A stretch of 64,000 bases of DNA. Origin: Streptomyces sp. NBC_01428. Its GTDB lineage: Bacteria; Actinomycetota; Actinomycetes; Streptomycetales; Streptomycetaceae. This document shows, one piece after another, positions 1 to 8,485 of this stretch. Position numbers and translations under genes: made by a program. The DNA lies in contig NZ_CP109499.1 in the NCBI RefSeq assembly GCF_036231965.1, forward strand, positions 3,286,001-3,350,000, given 5' to 3'. Each line of letters starts with the position of its first letter. Position 1 is the first letter of the stretch. The notes beneath the pieces were generated by a model, which was given only the letters and a program-made list of their open reading frames with translations, was not told the origin of the DNA and did no database searches.

Positions 1-299
1 TCTCCAGCGCCTCGCGCCAGGTACGGCCCCTGCGCAGTGTCCACAGCGAGTACCGGGCAACACGCAACGTCCGCGCGGTGTCCGGCGGCAGCCGCGCTTC
101 GTGTGCCTCAGCGAACCCGTATCCACTGAACAGTACCCAGGCACTGCCCGCGGGACTGCCCGGCATCAGCTTCTGCTGGAGGTACAGGCCGAGTTCCACC
201 TGGCAGAGGGTTTCCAGGGCTGCCTTGGGGACGGCCGGCCCAAGGAACGCCTTGAGAGCGCCGAGCACGTCGGCAAGCGGCGGGGTGATGCTACGCATC
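1..299 (-). CDS. Partial hypothetical protein, third gene of the left-edge nuclease operon
   Basis: Only the first 99 codons are visible; the gene runs off the left edge. The start ATG lies inside the last codons of the upstream gene (8-nt overlap) with AGAGGAG seven bases before it, so translation is probably coupled. The visible part begins MRSITPPLADVLGALKAF and is alpha-helical in character, with a leucine-rich stretch around residues 30-45 and a basic WTLRRGRTWREALE end. I do not recognise it firmly. From its place after a pPIWI_RE-type REase partner, it could be the N-terminal helical domain of a helicase or PIWI-RE protein, but that is inference from position only. Confidence 0.6.
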
Positions 300-1436
300 G
301 TTCTTCTCCTCTCTCCGTGCCCGACCCAGGTCGGGCACGAGGTTCACGGGTGTGGTGAGCACCAGCCGGTCCCGCAGAAGCGCGGGAAGGGCGTCGGTGA
401 AGGCCCCCCGGTAGCCTTCCCGTCCGGCGAGCGCGTCCGGGACCACGACGAGGGTGCGGTCCACGAGGGGCGCGCTGTCGGTGAGATATGCGGCGAGGAG
501 GGCCGGCTGCAGGCGGTCATACACCTGGATGTCGACGATTCCGGCACCGGTGTCCCTCAACCGGTAGGCGGACAGGGGCCCCGACACGGGCTCATGGTCG
601 ATCCCAGCGCGATCCAGCGCGTCCAGCGCGGCCTCTTCGGTCCGGTACGGCAGTGCGAGGAACGTCCGCAGCGAACGGCGCAGGATCCACGTCTGTTCCG
701 GATCGCGGATCAGTTCCGGAGGGTCGTCGCGCGGGCATTCCTCCCCCTCGCACCAGATGTCCGCGTCGGTGGCAGACGGCCCGGGTACGGGCACGGCCCG
801 GTCCTTGGGCAGCACGGGGAGCCCACACGCGGGACAGCGCAGGAAGTCGCCGTCGACAAGCAGGGATTCGGGCAGCGGCCCGTAGAGGTCCTTGACACGG
901 CTCCAGACGGCCGTGCTCCAGCCGGACCTGAAGCGGTCCTGCCGGTGGACCACCGGGTGACGGGCCAGGAAGCTCCGGCACTGCCGGTAGCACTCGCCCG
1001 TTCCGCACCGCGCTTCCAGGTCGCCCAGAAGCGCGCGGGCTTGCGCCGCCACGCCCCCGTCCGGCCCGTGCGAGGCGACTTCTAGGCACGACCGCGTCGG
1101 CATCCGGCCGACCGGGTGCACCAGCGTCGCGCCCGGGGTGACCAGGGAGGCGGGAACCGCGAAGAGCGGATCGCCCGCCGGCTTGGTCCGGCACCACTCC
1201 CACAACTCCGGAAGGCTCCTCGGCGGTACCTCCCCGACGCCGAGGCAGTGCATTACCGTGCGGTCCAGCGCACGCTGGGCGACGCCGGGATAGGGCAGAG
1301 CGAACGAGCGCAGGCCCTGAACCTCGGCGAGGGCAGCCACCATGCGGGCAAGTTCACGGAAGAGTTCGCTTCCCGCGCCCTCAGAATCCTCCCCGGTGTC
1401 CGGCCGGTCGGCCCGGCTCGCCGCCCCCGCCCTCAT
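291..1436 (-). CDS. Zinc-ribbon, restriction-endonuclease-related protein resembling the PIWI-RE island REase partner
   Basis: A 381-residue protein. I chose the ATG that overlaps the upstream stop as ATGA, with GAGG seven bases ahead, rather than a start 51 bases upstream. The N-terminal 190 residues are helical. A zinc ribbon follows, with CPAC at residues 201-204 and a second Cys pair at 229 and 234. The C-terminal segment has the order expected of a PD-(D/E)XK fold: an FLALPYRTEEAALDAL helix, a YRLR strand, then VDIQVYD near 300-307. This order recalls the 'REase associating with pPIWI_RE' family as I remember it, whose usual DVK is here DIQ, so catalysis may be lost. The assignment rests on remembered family features and is moderate. 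The operon order is Cas4-like protein, this gene, then the partial gene. Confidence 0.6.
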   Translation of the reverse strand: MRAGAASRADRPDTGEDSEGAGSELFRELARMVAALAEVQGLRSFALPYPGVAQRALDRTVMHCLGVGEVPPRSLPELWEWCRTKPAGDPLFAVPASLVTPGATLVHPVGRMPTRSCLEVASHGPDGGVAAQARALLGDLEARCGTGECYRQCRSFLARHPVVHRQDRFRSGWSTAVWSRVKDLYGPLPESLLVDGDFLRCPACGLPVLPKDRAVPVPGPSATDADIWCEGEECPRDDPPELIRDPEQTWILRRSLRTFLALPYRTEEAALDALDRAGIDHEPVSGPLSAYRLRDTGAGIVDIQVYDRLQPALLAAYLTDSAPLVDRTLVVVPDALAGREGYRGAFTDALPALLRDRLVLTTPVNLVPDLGRARREEKNDA

Positions 1437-2998
1437 GCCGCGGCCTCGGTGGCGGCCGACACCGAGCACCAGCGGGCCACTTCGCACCGCTGGCAGGAGC
1501 GTCCGGGCACGGCCGTGTAGCGGTCGTCCCCGTGCCAGTCGGCCACCATCGTCCGCAGGACTCCCTCAGCTGCGGTCCGGTTGACGGAGGCGAAGGGGTC
1601 GATGATCTCCAGGTGGGCACCGCCGGGGCGGAGCACCTCAAGCTCGACCCGGGCACGGGACGGAGCGCCGCCCAGGTCACCGCGGCCGATCAGCACGACC
1701 GCCAGGGCCAGTTGGGGGTAGAGCTCCAGCAGGGGGCGGTTGGACCGCCGGTCGGCAGCGGAGGTCTTGGTCTCGCGCCATACCCATGAACCAGCGTCCC
1801 GGTAGAGCAAGTCGGGTGCGGCGATCACCACCACATCGGCGACGGTGTCGTGCCGCACCACCCGGGGCTCGGTCCGCACGTCCGTCCCGTCCCCCACGTA
1901 CCGCAGCGGGCAGACCGCAGCGTGCCGCCGCAACAGGAGTGCGCCGAGCGTACGTTCGTGAGCGGGCAGGTCGAATCCGTCCGGTACCCACTCCTCGGGA
2001 ACCTCGACCGTGCACGGTCGAGGTGATCCGTGGCCGTGCCTGTCGGCGAGGTAGGCGTGCAGGGCCCGACCACGCTCGGCCGTCACCTCTCGCTCGACGG
2101 AGTCCGCCGTGGGCAGGTGCAACCGGCGCATGTGGTCGCGGGCCGGGCAGACCCGGTAGTTACGCCCGTTGGTCACTGACCATGTGCGGCGGGGCCTGTT
2201 CGACGACTCAATGCCCAACAATCCAGGCGCCGCGCGCAGGGCCGGGCAGACCGACAGGTAGGCGCATTCGCCGCAGGCCGAACCGGGACGATATTCCCGC
2301 CCGTCCAGTACGCCGGCCAGGGCGTCGGGGCCGTGCTCTCGGTACCGGGCGAGCGCCTGCGCCCGGCTGCCGCCGAAAAGCTCCCGCGTACGGCCGTCGA
2401 AGAGCGCGAACTCCACGATCCGTACGTGCTCCGGCGGCGGCCCGGGAGTGCCCTCGGCCAGCACCAGGGCGACGGCGGCGATGAACCCGTCGGGCGGTAG
2501 ATCCCGGTTCAGGCGGTGCACGGGCAGCCGGAGTTCACGGTAGGCGCCGTCGGCGGAGGCCAGGCAGCGGCCCCACACCGTGAAGCGGTACTCCTGGGCG
2601 TTCCGCGAGTCGGGACCGGGCGGCCGGTAGCGGTACGTCCACGGCTCGGGGACCTCGTTCAGGGGGAGTTCCGGATCGGCGGGGAAGGCCGCCTCGTACG
2701 CCTTCACACCATGGTCCGACCATGTCCTCAAGCCGTCATGCAAGGGTGCGGTACGCGTCCGGGGCAGGCTGCCGGAGGGCCGGAAGCGGGCGTCGCAGGC
2801 GGCCATGAAGGGGCCGAGAGTGAAGTTTTCCAACCGCTCGCGGCGGCGCGGTACGGGGTCGGCGGTGTGGTAGCCGCGGGTCTTGAGAGCGTCAGCGGCA
2901 GGGCACCGGAATTCGCCTCCTTTGAACATTCCGGCGGATACCGTGATGACTTCCGAGGTGCGGGTCACCCCGTCGGGGGGCAGCCACGGCTGTGACAT
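1433..2998 (-). CDS. Tandem Cas4/RecB-like 4Fe-4S PD-(D/E)XK nuclease, only the second copy with an active site
   Basis: 521 residues. I chose the ATG with GGAG six bases before it over an ATG 12 bases upstream that has no ribosome site. The protein reads as two RecB/Cas4-type modules. Module 1 has a lone Cys at 32 and a C-x2-C-x5-C cluster at 242/245/251, with no ExK between them. Module 2 has Cys284, a GRALHAYL motif near 310-317 (RecB motif with His), an Asp at 396, ETK at 409-411, and C-x2-C-x5-C at 502/505/511. Four cysteines in this spacing hold a 4Fe-4S cluster in Cas4 and AddB. The first copy looks structural and the second catalytic. It is first in an operon on the minus strand and divergent from a kinase 44 bases away. 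No cas1 or cas2 is nearby, so a CRISPR role is unlikely. Confidence 0.7.
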   Translation of the reverse strand: MSQPWLPPDGVTRTSEVITVSAGMFKGGEFRCPAADALKTRGYHTADPVPRRRERLENFTLGPFMAACDARFRPSGSLPRTRTAPLHDGLRTWSDHGVKAYEAAFPADPELPLNEVPEPWTYRYRPPGPDSRNAQEYRFTVWGRCLASADGAYRELRLPVHRLNRDLPPDGFIAAVALVLAEGTPGPPPEHVRIVEFALFDGRTRELFGGSRAQALARYREHGPDALAGVLDGREYRPGSACGECAYLSVCPALRAAPGLLGIESSNRPRRTWSVTNGRNYRVCPARDHMRRLHLPTADSVEREVTAERGRALHAYLADRHGHGSPRPCTVEVPEEWVPDGFDLPAHERTLGALLLRRHAAVCPLRYVGDGTDVRTEPRVVRHDTVADVVVIAAPDLLYRDAGSWVWRETKTSAADRRSNRPLLELYPQLALAVVLIGRGDLGGAPSRARVELEVLRPGGAHLEIIDPFASVNRTAAEGVLRTMVADWHGDDRYTAVPGRSCQRCEVARWCSVSAATEAAA

Positions 2999-3042
2999 TT
3001 TCTGCTCCATTTCTGTACGGACGAAGGAAAAGCGGGGTTGCC

Positions 3043-3945
3043 ATGCGGGAGATCGAGGAGATCGGCAATGTGGAAAAGCGCTACGAGGTGCTGGACATGG
3101 TCGGTGACGGCGGCCAGGGCGACCTTTTCGTCGGCCGTGACCGCACGAGCGGGGCGAGGGTGGCGCTGAAGCTCCAGAAGGCCCGTGACCTCGGTCCCGA
3201 GAGCGACTTCTCCTGGGCGGGCAGGAAGCTTCTCGACGAGGGCTCCCGCATGATGATGCTGTCTGGAATTCAGGCCATTCCAGAAATCATCGCCACTGGG
3301 ACACACCGAGGACGCCGATGCCTGATAATGGAGTTCGTCGAGGGACGCCAACTGCAGGACGCCCTGTTGGCGGCCCGGCCTGTCAGGTATCTCGGGACCG
3401 TCGCGTCTGTCATTGGCCAGCTGTGCGAAATTCTCCGAGAAGTACACGACCGGAATCTGGTGCACTGCGACCTCAAACCCGAGAACGTCATCGTGCAACC
3501 GGACGGCCGTCTCCGGCTCATCGACATGGGCCACGCGATCATGGCGGGTGAGAAGACATCCCACGAGCGCGGCACGCGCGGTTGGGCCTCCCCCGAGCAG
3601 TCCGACGCGTGCCCGGAAGGTCTCACGCGGCGGGCGGATATCTTCGGGCTTGGCTGCATCCTGCTGGAGATGACCGTCATGCGGCTGCCCTACGGCGGGC
3701 TGGAGGAGCGGGCGGAACCGGGCGGCCCAGTACTGCCGGCTGACAAACTCGCCGAACTCCCCCCGGAGTTCGCCTCCCTCGCGCTGTGGATGGTCCGGTG
3801 GGAGGCGGAGGAGCGCCCGGCGGATGTCCGTGAGGTGTTCGACCAACTCCGCCCACACCTGCCCCTGTTGGGCTCGCTGCGTCCGCCGAGGCGGCTGCGC
3901 CCCGACCCGACCGAGTACTACCGCACGCATCCGCCTCGGCTGTGA
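3043..3945 (+). CDS. Soluble serine/threonine protein kinase
   Basis: A 300-residue kinase domain with no transmembrane segment, PASTA or other sensor. The glycine loop is at 20-26, the ATP-binding Lys at 43 (VALK), and the catalytic loop HCDLKPEN at 141-148, so it is a non-RD kinase. DMG replaces DFG at 161-163 and SPE is at 183-185. The usual start (ATG 3043) follows GAAGGA; an in-frame upstream start would overlap the divergent nuclease gene. It is divergent from the Cas4-like operon and convergent with an AfsR-like SARP gene, which suggests an AfsK/AfsR-type relay, although AfsK itself is larger and has a PQQ-like sensor part. The substrate cannot be read from sequence. Confidence 0.9.
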   Translation: MREIEEIGNVEKRYEVLDMVGDGGQGDLFVGRDRTSGARVALKLQKARDLGPESDFSWAGRKLLDEGSRMMMLSGIQAIPEIIATGTHRGRRCLIMEFVEGRQLQDALLAARPVRYLGTVASVIGQLCEILREVHDRNLVHCDLKPENVIVQPDGRLRLIDMGHAIMAGEKTSHERGTRGWASPEQSDACPEGLTRRADIFGLGCILLEMTVMRLPYGGLEERAEPGGPVLPADKLAELPPEFASLALWMVRWEAEERPADVREVFDQLRPHLPLLGSLRPPRRLRPDPTEYYRTHPPRL

Positions 3946-3975
3946 CGATGATCCGGAAGTCGCCGGCCGGGCGGG

Positions 3976-6732
3976 TCACCTCAACCCTTCCAGCAACTCC
4001 CGGACCTCGTGTACGCCTTCGCCGCCCATCAGTTCGCGCAGCACGATGACTCTCTCCAACTCCCGTACCGCTGTGTCGGTTTCACCGGCGGACACCAGGA
4101 CGTCCGCGAAGAGCATCCGCGTCTTGTCCTCGTTGGGCCAGTTCTCCTGTTCGCGATAGATGTCGCAGGCCCGCCGGTACAGGGAGATGGCCTCGTCCCG
4201 CTCGGCGCGGGCCAGATGGACCTTGGCCAGGGTGAACAACACGTCGGCCAGTCCGCTGCGCTCCACCGTGCGCTCGACCACACCCAGGGCGTCGGCGCAC
4301 CGACGGAGCGCCTGCGCATGCTCGCCCCGGTCGTGGTGAAGCGCGCCGAGGGCGTTCAGGGCGGCGGCCTCCCCGACCGGATCGGACACCTCCCGGCACA
4401 ACTCCAGTGCCTGGCACAGCGCTTCCTCCGCCCCCGTCCGGTCGCCCTGCTTGCGCAGGGTGATCCCGAGCCGGTGCAGCGAACGGGCAAGACTCAGCCG
4501 GCCTGCCTCACTGTGGTCCTCCTTGCTGAGCCGGACGGCACGGCGCAGGTGGCCCACGGCCATGTCGTACTCGCCGAACCGCCACTGTGTCCCTGCCAGC
4601 ATCCGGTGGACCATGGCGCAATCGACCGGGGTGGCGGCGGATTCGGTGGCGTCGACGGCGTGCAGGAGGTTCCTCCGCGCGTCGCCGAGGAGGTGTCGGC
4701 GCCACTGATAGGTAACCAGGGCCATCGAAAGCAGCCATGTGTACCGTTCGATGCCCTGGTCGATGGCTAATCGGATGCCTCGCTGAACAGTGGCGTACTC
4801 CTCGTCCAGGTACGCCATCGCCTGCCCCGGTTCCGCGGGATCGGTGACCGTGACCCCGTCGGGCTCGCCGATGGGCAGGGCCCGCTCTCGGTCGAGCACC
4901 CGGTCGCAGGCGCGGACGTTGTGCAACTGGTGTTCCAGCACCTGCCGTACGGTCGCCCGCTCGATGTCCGTCGTCTCTTCGTCCGCCGCCGGCCACGCGT
5001 GCCGACGGGCGAAGGCTCGCACGAGGTCGTGCAGCCCGTACCGGTCGCCCTGGCGCTCCACCAGGTTCGCCGCCACGAGCTCCATCAAGGCCCGGTGGGT
5101 GCGCGCCCCTTCGCCCGCCGCCCTTCCCAGGTCCATCACCGCCTCCCAGGAGGCTGTGGGCCCAGGGTGAACGGCGAGCTGCCACAGCAGCAGCCGGGCT
5201 TCCTCACCGAGCACGCGTACGGAACAGTTCAGCGCCGCGCGGACCGACAGTTCGTGCTCCGGCATGTGCAGGGTGTCCAGCCTCGCCCGCTCCCGCTCCT
5301 CCTCCATGTCCCGCACCAGGGCGGGGAGGGTACGCAGCGGACGCGCACCACCTTCCAGGAGGTGAGCCACCACGGTGAGCGCCAACGGCAGCCGTCCGCA
5401 GAGGTGGACCAGTTGACTGAAAGCCCGTGCGTGCTTCGCCCGGTCCTCGACCGACACCTTCTCTTGGAGCACCTCCAAGGCATCCGCCTCTTGCAGCGGC
5501 TCCATCTTGCGAAACAGCACCTTTCGCTCGGACTGCAGGCGCAACAGGTCGTTGCGGCTGGTGATGATCACGGCGCAGGTGCCGTCTCCGGGGAGCAGCG
5601 GCAGCACCTGCTGGGCGTTGCGCGCGTCGTCCAGGACGATGAGTACCGACCGGTGGGCCAGTGCCGACCGCAGCGCATTTCTCTTGCTTTCCGGTCCGGT
5701 CACAGTGGTGTAGGGCGGCAGCACGGCCAGGAACCCATCCAGGACTTCGTCCGGTTCGGCGGGCCGCACGTCTCCGTCGGCGAACCCGTTCAGTCCGGCG
5801 TGGAGCACCCCGTCGGGGAACCGCTCCTGAAGCCGACGGGCGAGGTGGTTGGCCACCGTGCTCTTCCCGACACCCGCCATACCGCTGATGAGAACCAAGG
5901 CCAGATTGCCGGCGTCCTGTTCCTCGCACACGGCGTCCACGAGGCTGCGGATCAGTTCGTCTTGGCCGACCGGCCTGCGACTGCTTCCGGGCAACTGGTC
6001 AGGGACAGGCGGCAGGAGCGTCCCACCGGGCCGGTGGGCAACTCCCCGAACCTGGTCGATGGCGCTCCGCAAGTCGGCGTCCGGGGTTCCGTTGCGCTTC
6101 GTCCACGCGTTGATGAGCCGTTCACGCCGACGCTGCGGCAGGTCGCCGTGGGCGAGCAGGTAGAACCGGAAGACCTGGGGCAGTTCCGGTGTGCGCTCGA
6201 ACCACTTCTCCGTCTCCTCACGGAGCCACTTCTCCTCCCTGGATTTGTAGGCGGCGTCCATCCGAGCGTGCACGGCGGCCATCAACTCGGCCCGCAACGC
6301 CTCCCGGCGCAGTTGAAAGCCGCTCTCGGTCAACCCGCGCAGCGGTTCGCCGCCGTCCCACTCCTCCAGGGCCGCGCCAAGTAGCTCGAACCGCTCCGGA
6401 TGGTTCAGCCCTGCGGCCCTCGCCACCCGGTCGCGGAAGCGGAGCAGGTCGACGCCGCCCTCCGGCGCGCGGAGCGTGCAGTAACCCGACTTGCCGCCAT
6501 GGGGCACGACCTCCAGGCCAAGTCGCTTCCGCAGGTCGGAGACAGCACGGTCCACCAGGCTGCGGGTGTTCTCCTCGCCCTCCCAGAGGACTTCGGCGAT
6601 CTCCTTCCTGGTGCATCGGCAACCCGCTGATGTCACCAGAAGCGCGAACAGGCCGGCTGCCTTCGAACCGCCGCAGACCCTTCCATCGCCGTCCCCTTCG
6701 ACTCTTACCGGGCCCAGCACGTACCCCTCCAT
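3976..6732 (-). CDS. AfsR-like SARP transcriptional regulator with NB-ARC and TPR domains
   Basis: 918 residues from an ATG preceded by GGAAGG. The order is an OmpR-type winged helix (about 1-90), a bacterial transcriptional activation domain (about 90-230), an NB-ARC/STAND ATPase with P-loop GMAGVGKS at 284-291 and Walker B LIVLDD near 364, and a C-terminal TPR array (about 600-918). Proteins of this build (AfsR) bind direct repeats and recruit RNA polymerase, with the ATPase and TPR parts sensing a signal. Its gene is convergent with the adjacent kinase, which could phosphorylate it. Two 11-base direct repeats at 6847-6868 upstream of its start are a candidate binding site. Confidence 0.92.
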   Translation of the reverse strand: MEGYVLGPVRVEGDGDGRVCGGSKAAGLFALLVTSAGCRCTRKEIAEVLWEGEENTRSLVDRAVSDLRKRLGLEVVPHGGKSGYCTLRAPEGGVDLLRFRDRVARAAGLNHPERFELLGAALEEWDGGEPLRGLTESGFQLRREALRAELMAAVHARMDAAYKSREEKWLREETEKWFERTPELPQVFRFYLLAHGDLPQRRRERLINAWTKRNGTPDADLRSAIDQVRGVAHRPGGTLLPPVPDQLPGSSRRPVGQDELIRSLVDAVCEEQDAGNLALVLISGMAGVGKSTVANHLARRLQERFPDGVLHAGLNGFADGDVRPAEPDEVLDGFLAVLPPYTTVTGPESKRNALRSALAHRSVLIVLDDARNAQQVLPLLPGDGTCAVIITSRNDLLRLQSERKVLFRKMEPLQEADALEVLQEKVSVEDRAKHARAFSQLVHLCGRLPLALTVVAHLLEGGARPLRTLPALVRDMEEERERARLDTLHMPEHELSVRAALNCSVRVLGEEARLLLWQLAVHPGPTASWEAVMDLGRAAGEGARTHRALMELVAANLVERQGDRYGLHDLVRAFARRHAWPAADEETTDIERATVRQVLEHQLHNVRACDRVLDRERALPIGEPDGVTVTDPAEPGQAMAYLDEEYATVQRGIRLAIDQGIERYTWLLSMALVTYQWRRHLLGDARRNLLHAVDATESAATPVDCAMVHRMLAGTQWRFGEYDMAVGHLRRAVRLSKEDHSEAGRLSLARSLHRLGITLRKQGDRTGAEEALCQALELCREVSDPVGEAAALNALGALHHDRGEHAQALRRCADALGVVERTVERSGLADVLFTLAKVHLARAERDEAISLYRRACDIYREQENWPNEDKTRMLFADVLVSAGETDTAVRELERVIVLRELMGGEGVHEVRELLEGLR

Positions 6733-6846
6733 CGCCCTTCCCCTCTCCGCACCGGAAGCAGTGTTCCGGGCCTCCGATGGCGCCCCCTTCATCTCTACGT
6801 TGCGATGTGCCGCTTCACACGCACTTGCTCCTTCACGCCCCCGGGC

Positions 6847-6868
6847 CTCAGTTTTCCCTCAGTTTCCG
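6847..6868. promoter_or_regulatory. Two 11-bp direct repeats, candidate SARP operator
   Basis: CTCAGTTTTCC is followed directly by CTCAGTTTCCG, a repeat of period 11 differing at few positions. SARP proteins typically bind heptamer repeats spaced by 11 bases, one helical turn. The site lies 115 bases upstream of the SARP start and 109 bases upstream of the divergent 52-codon gene, so it could serve either. No convincing -10 hexamer at the usual eight-base distance was seen. Confidence 0.4.
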
Positions 6869-6976
6869 CTCCACGGCCTCCTCCCGTCCCCGTGCACGAT
6901 GGCACCAGCCGCTCGCAGAAACGCGAAGCGGCAGCGTAGTCATCCATCGACCCATCAGAAAGGAACCGCAGGTCTT

Positions 6977-7135
6977 ATGAACAACCGACAGCGAAACCGT
7001 CGGGCGAGCCGTCTGCGCAAGTCCCCCGACTGGCCGCCGACCCGGCGTCAGCGGGCGGCCGACCGGACCGAGGGCACCACACCGGCGACCCCGCAGGCCG
7101 AAGCACCGGACGTCTCTCCCTCCGAGACCGCCTGA
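6977..7135 (+). CDS. Small basic hypothetical protein (52 aa)
   Basis: The peptide starts MNNRQRNRRASRLRKS, so the first 30 residues are strongly basic (Arg-rich), followed by an acidic, Pro/Thr/Ser-rich tail ending PSETA. The ribosome site is modest (AAAGGAA about 10 bases upstream). It lies between the divergent SARP gene and a strong stem-loop just after its stop, which supports a real transcription unit. No family is recognised. It could be a small nucleic-acid-binding or regulatory peptide; the split basic/acidic composition is the only clue. Confidence 0.45.
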   Translation: MNNRQRNRRASRLRKSPDWPPTRRQRAADRTEGTTPATPQAEAPDVSPSETA

Positions 7136-7148
7136 GCTCCACAGCTCA

Positions 7149-7183
7149 TGGGTGGGTGCCCGTCCCGGGCGGGCACCCACCCA
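7149..7183 (+). terminator. Strong stem-loop terminator
   Basis: TGGGTGGGTGCCCG and its exact complement CGGGCACCCACCCA form a 14-bp perfect stem around a 7-base loop. It starts 14 bases after the stop of the 52-codon gene. There is no U-tract, as is common in Streptomyces. Confidence 0.8.
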
Positions 7184-7380
7184 CTGCGGCCCCACCCCTC
7201 TGAACTACTCCGCCCGGCGAGCTCGCGGCCCTTCCGCACTGTCACACGCTCGTGGTCAAAGGCGGCGATTCCCGGTCGACAAGACCGGCACCGGCGGCTC
7301 TTCAGCCCGTCCAGCACATCGACATCTCCGGCGCCTTCAGTACCTTCGGCATCTTCAGCCCAGAGAAAGGACATTTACTG

Positions 7381-8145
7381 ATGCATCTACCATCCACCAG
7401 TATGTTCGCCTCGGTGAGGCGGCACTTCGACGGCCCCCGAGTCCGCGACTCGGTCCTCGTGACCGTTCCCTCAGCCATCGAGGGGGCTGAGCCGGTCCGG
7501 CTGACCGCTGCCGAGACACACGAAGCCTTGTACGGGCCGGGCTCCGACCCGCAGTTCGCCGCCGAGGTCTGGAAGGAGGTACTCAGCACCGCGCTGCGTG
7601 ACCTCGCTCCACACGGCACCGGCAAGCTCCTGGCGATCTGGCTGGCTCTGCCCCGGTTGACCGGGACGGTCTACCGCGTCTGTACGCGCCTGCGTGCCAA
7701 TCGGTCGGACGTGGAAGCCGAGATGGTCCTGGCCCTCTTGGAGGAACTGGCGGCCCCGGACGCCGCGAGCCGCCTCTCCGGCTCCTCCCTGATCCACGCA
7801 GCACGCGCCAGGGCGTGGTGCTTCGCCCGAGACGGCCTGCGGGAGCTCCCCTCCAGCCATATCGAGCGCATCGCGCAGGATCACGCGCTCAACGCGTCCG
7901 ACGGGGAGGCGGACGCCACGGCGCAGCAGTGCCTGGACGTGCGGGTGGACCGTCCGGACGGCCCGGACGGGCTGCACGCCCCGCTGCGCTTCCGGGTGCG
8001 CCCGGAGCATCTGCGCAAGGGTGCCCTCGCCGACACCGACGACGGGACGAGGGACCGTTCGACGCACCACGCCCCCCGGAAGAACCGACGGTCCGAGCGC
8101 CGCGCGGGCACCCGGCCGGTCCGCCCTGCGGGGAGGCGAGCATGA
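7381..8145 (+). CDS. Hypothetical protein upstream of and coupled to an excisionase-like gene
   Basis: 254 residues from an ATG with AAAGGA nine bases before it; a longer reading frame upstream lacks a ribosome site. The stop overlaps the next start as ATGA. The middle (LPRLTGTVYRVCTRLRANRS and the following EMVLALLEEL, about residues 100-125) is helical and loosely recalls sigma-70 region 2-like proteins carried on actinomycete integrative elements. The C-terminal 45 residues are Arg-rich and low in structure. I do not recognise a firm family. Coupling to an excisionase-like gene suggests a role in the mobile element. Confidence 0.65.
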   Translation: MHLPSTSMFASVRRHFDGPRVRDSVLVTVPSAIEGAEPVRLTAAETHEALYGPGSDPQFAAEVWKEVLSTALRDLAPHGTGKLLAIWLALPRLTGTVYRVCTRLRANRSDVEAEMVLALLEELAAPDAASRLSGSSLIHAARARAWCFARDGLRELPSSHIERIAQDHALNASDGEADATAQQCLDVRVDRPDGPDGLHAPLRFRVRPEHLRKGALADTDDGTRDRSTHHAPRKNRRSERRAGTRPVRPAGRRA

Positions 8146-8420
8146 AGGACCCGACAGAGGGCCGACTCAGTTTCTCCGAGATGTTCGACCTGCCCGTGAC
8201 AGTGGACCTGCGGACGGCGTGCCGAGCGTTCGGGATCGGTTCGACGACCGCTTACCGGCTGATCCGCGAGGGCGAGTTCCCCTGCTCCATCCGCCGCGTC
8301 GGACGCAGGTACAGGATTCCGACCAACGAGCTGATGCGCGCCCTGGGGATCGAGGACCACGCTCTGTACAGCGTGGACCTGAAACTGGACACAGACGGCC
8401 CGAGCGCCGACTTCCGATAA
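8142..8420 (+). CDS. Excisionase/AlpA-like helix-turn-helix protein
   Basis: 92 residues starting at the ATG overlapping the previous stop. The segment VDLRTACRAFGIGSTTAYRL with the following REGEFPCSIRRVGRRYRIPT (about 20-60) is a MerR/excisionase-type winged helix-turn-helix with the typical Arg-Tyr-Arg wing. Such proteins direct integrase toward excision or act as small regulators. The integrase gene lies 730 bases downstream on the opposite strand and is frameshifted, so the element is probably fixed. A stem-loop follows 32 bases after the stop. Confidence 0.75.
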   Translation: MKDPTEGRLSFSEMFDLPVTVDLRTACRAFGIGSTTAYRLIREGEFPCSIRRVGRRYRIPTNELMRALGIEDHALYSVDLKLDTDGPSADFR

Positions 8421-8451
8421 GGAAGAAGTGGAGCCCCGTGTGCCCACCACC

Positions 8452-8485
8452 GTGTAGCCCCGTGGCTGATACCAAGGGGCTGCAC
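8452..8485 (+). terminator. Stem-loop after the excisionase-like gene
   Basis: GTGTAGCCCC pairs with GGGGCTGCAC (nine Watson-Crick pairs and one G-T) around a 14-base loop. The position just after the stop suggests a terminator. Confidence 0.5.

Noticed and set aside
1433..2998. CRISPR-associated Cas4
   Set aside because: No repeats, cas1 or cas2 in the window; the duplicated architecture and neighbours do not fit a CRISPR locus.
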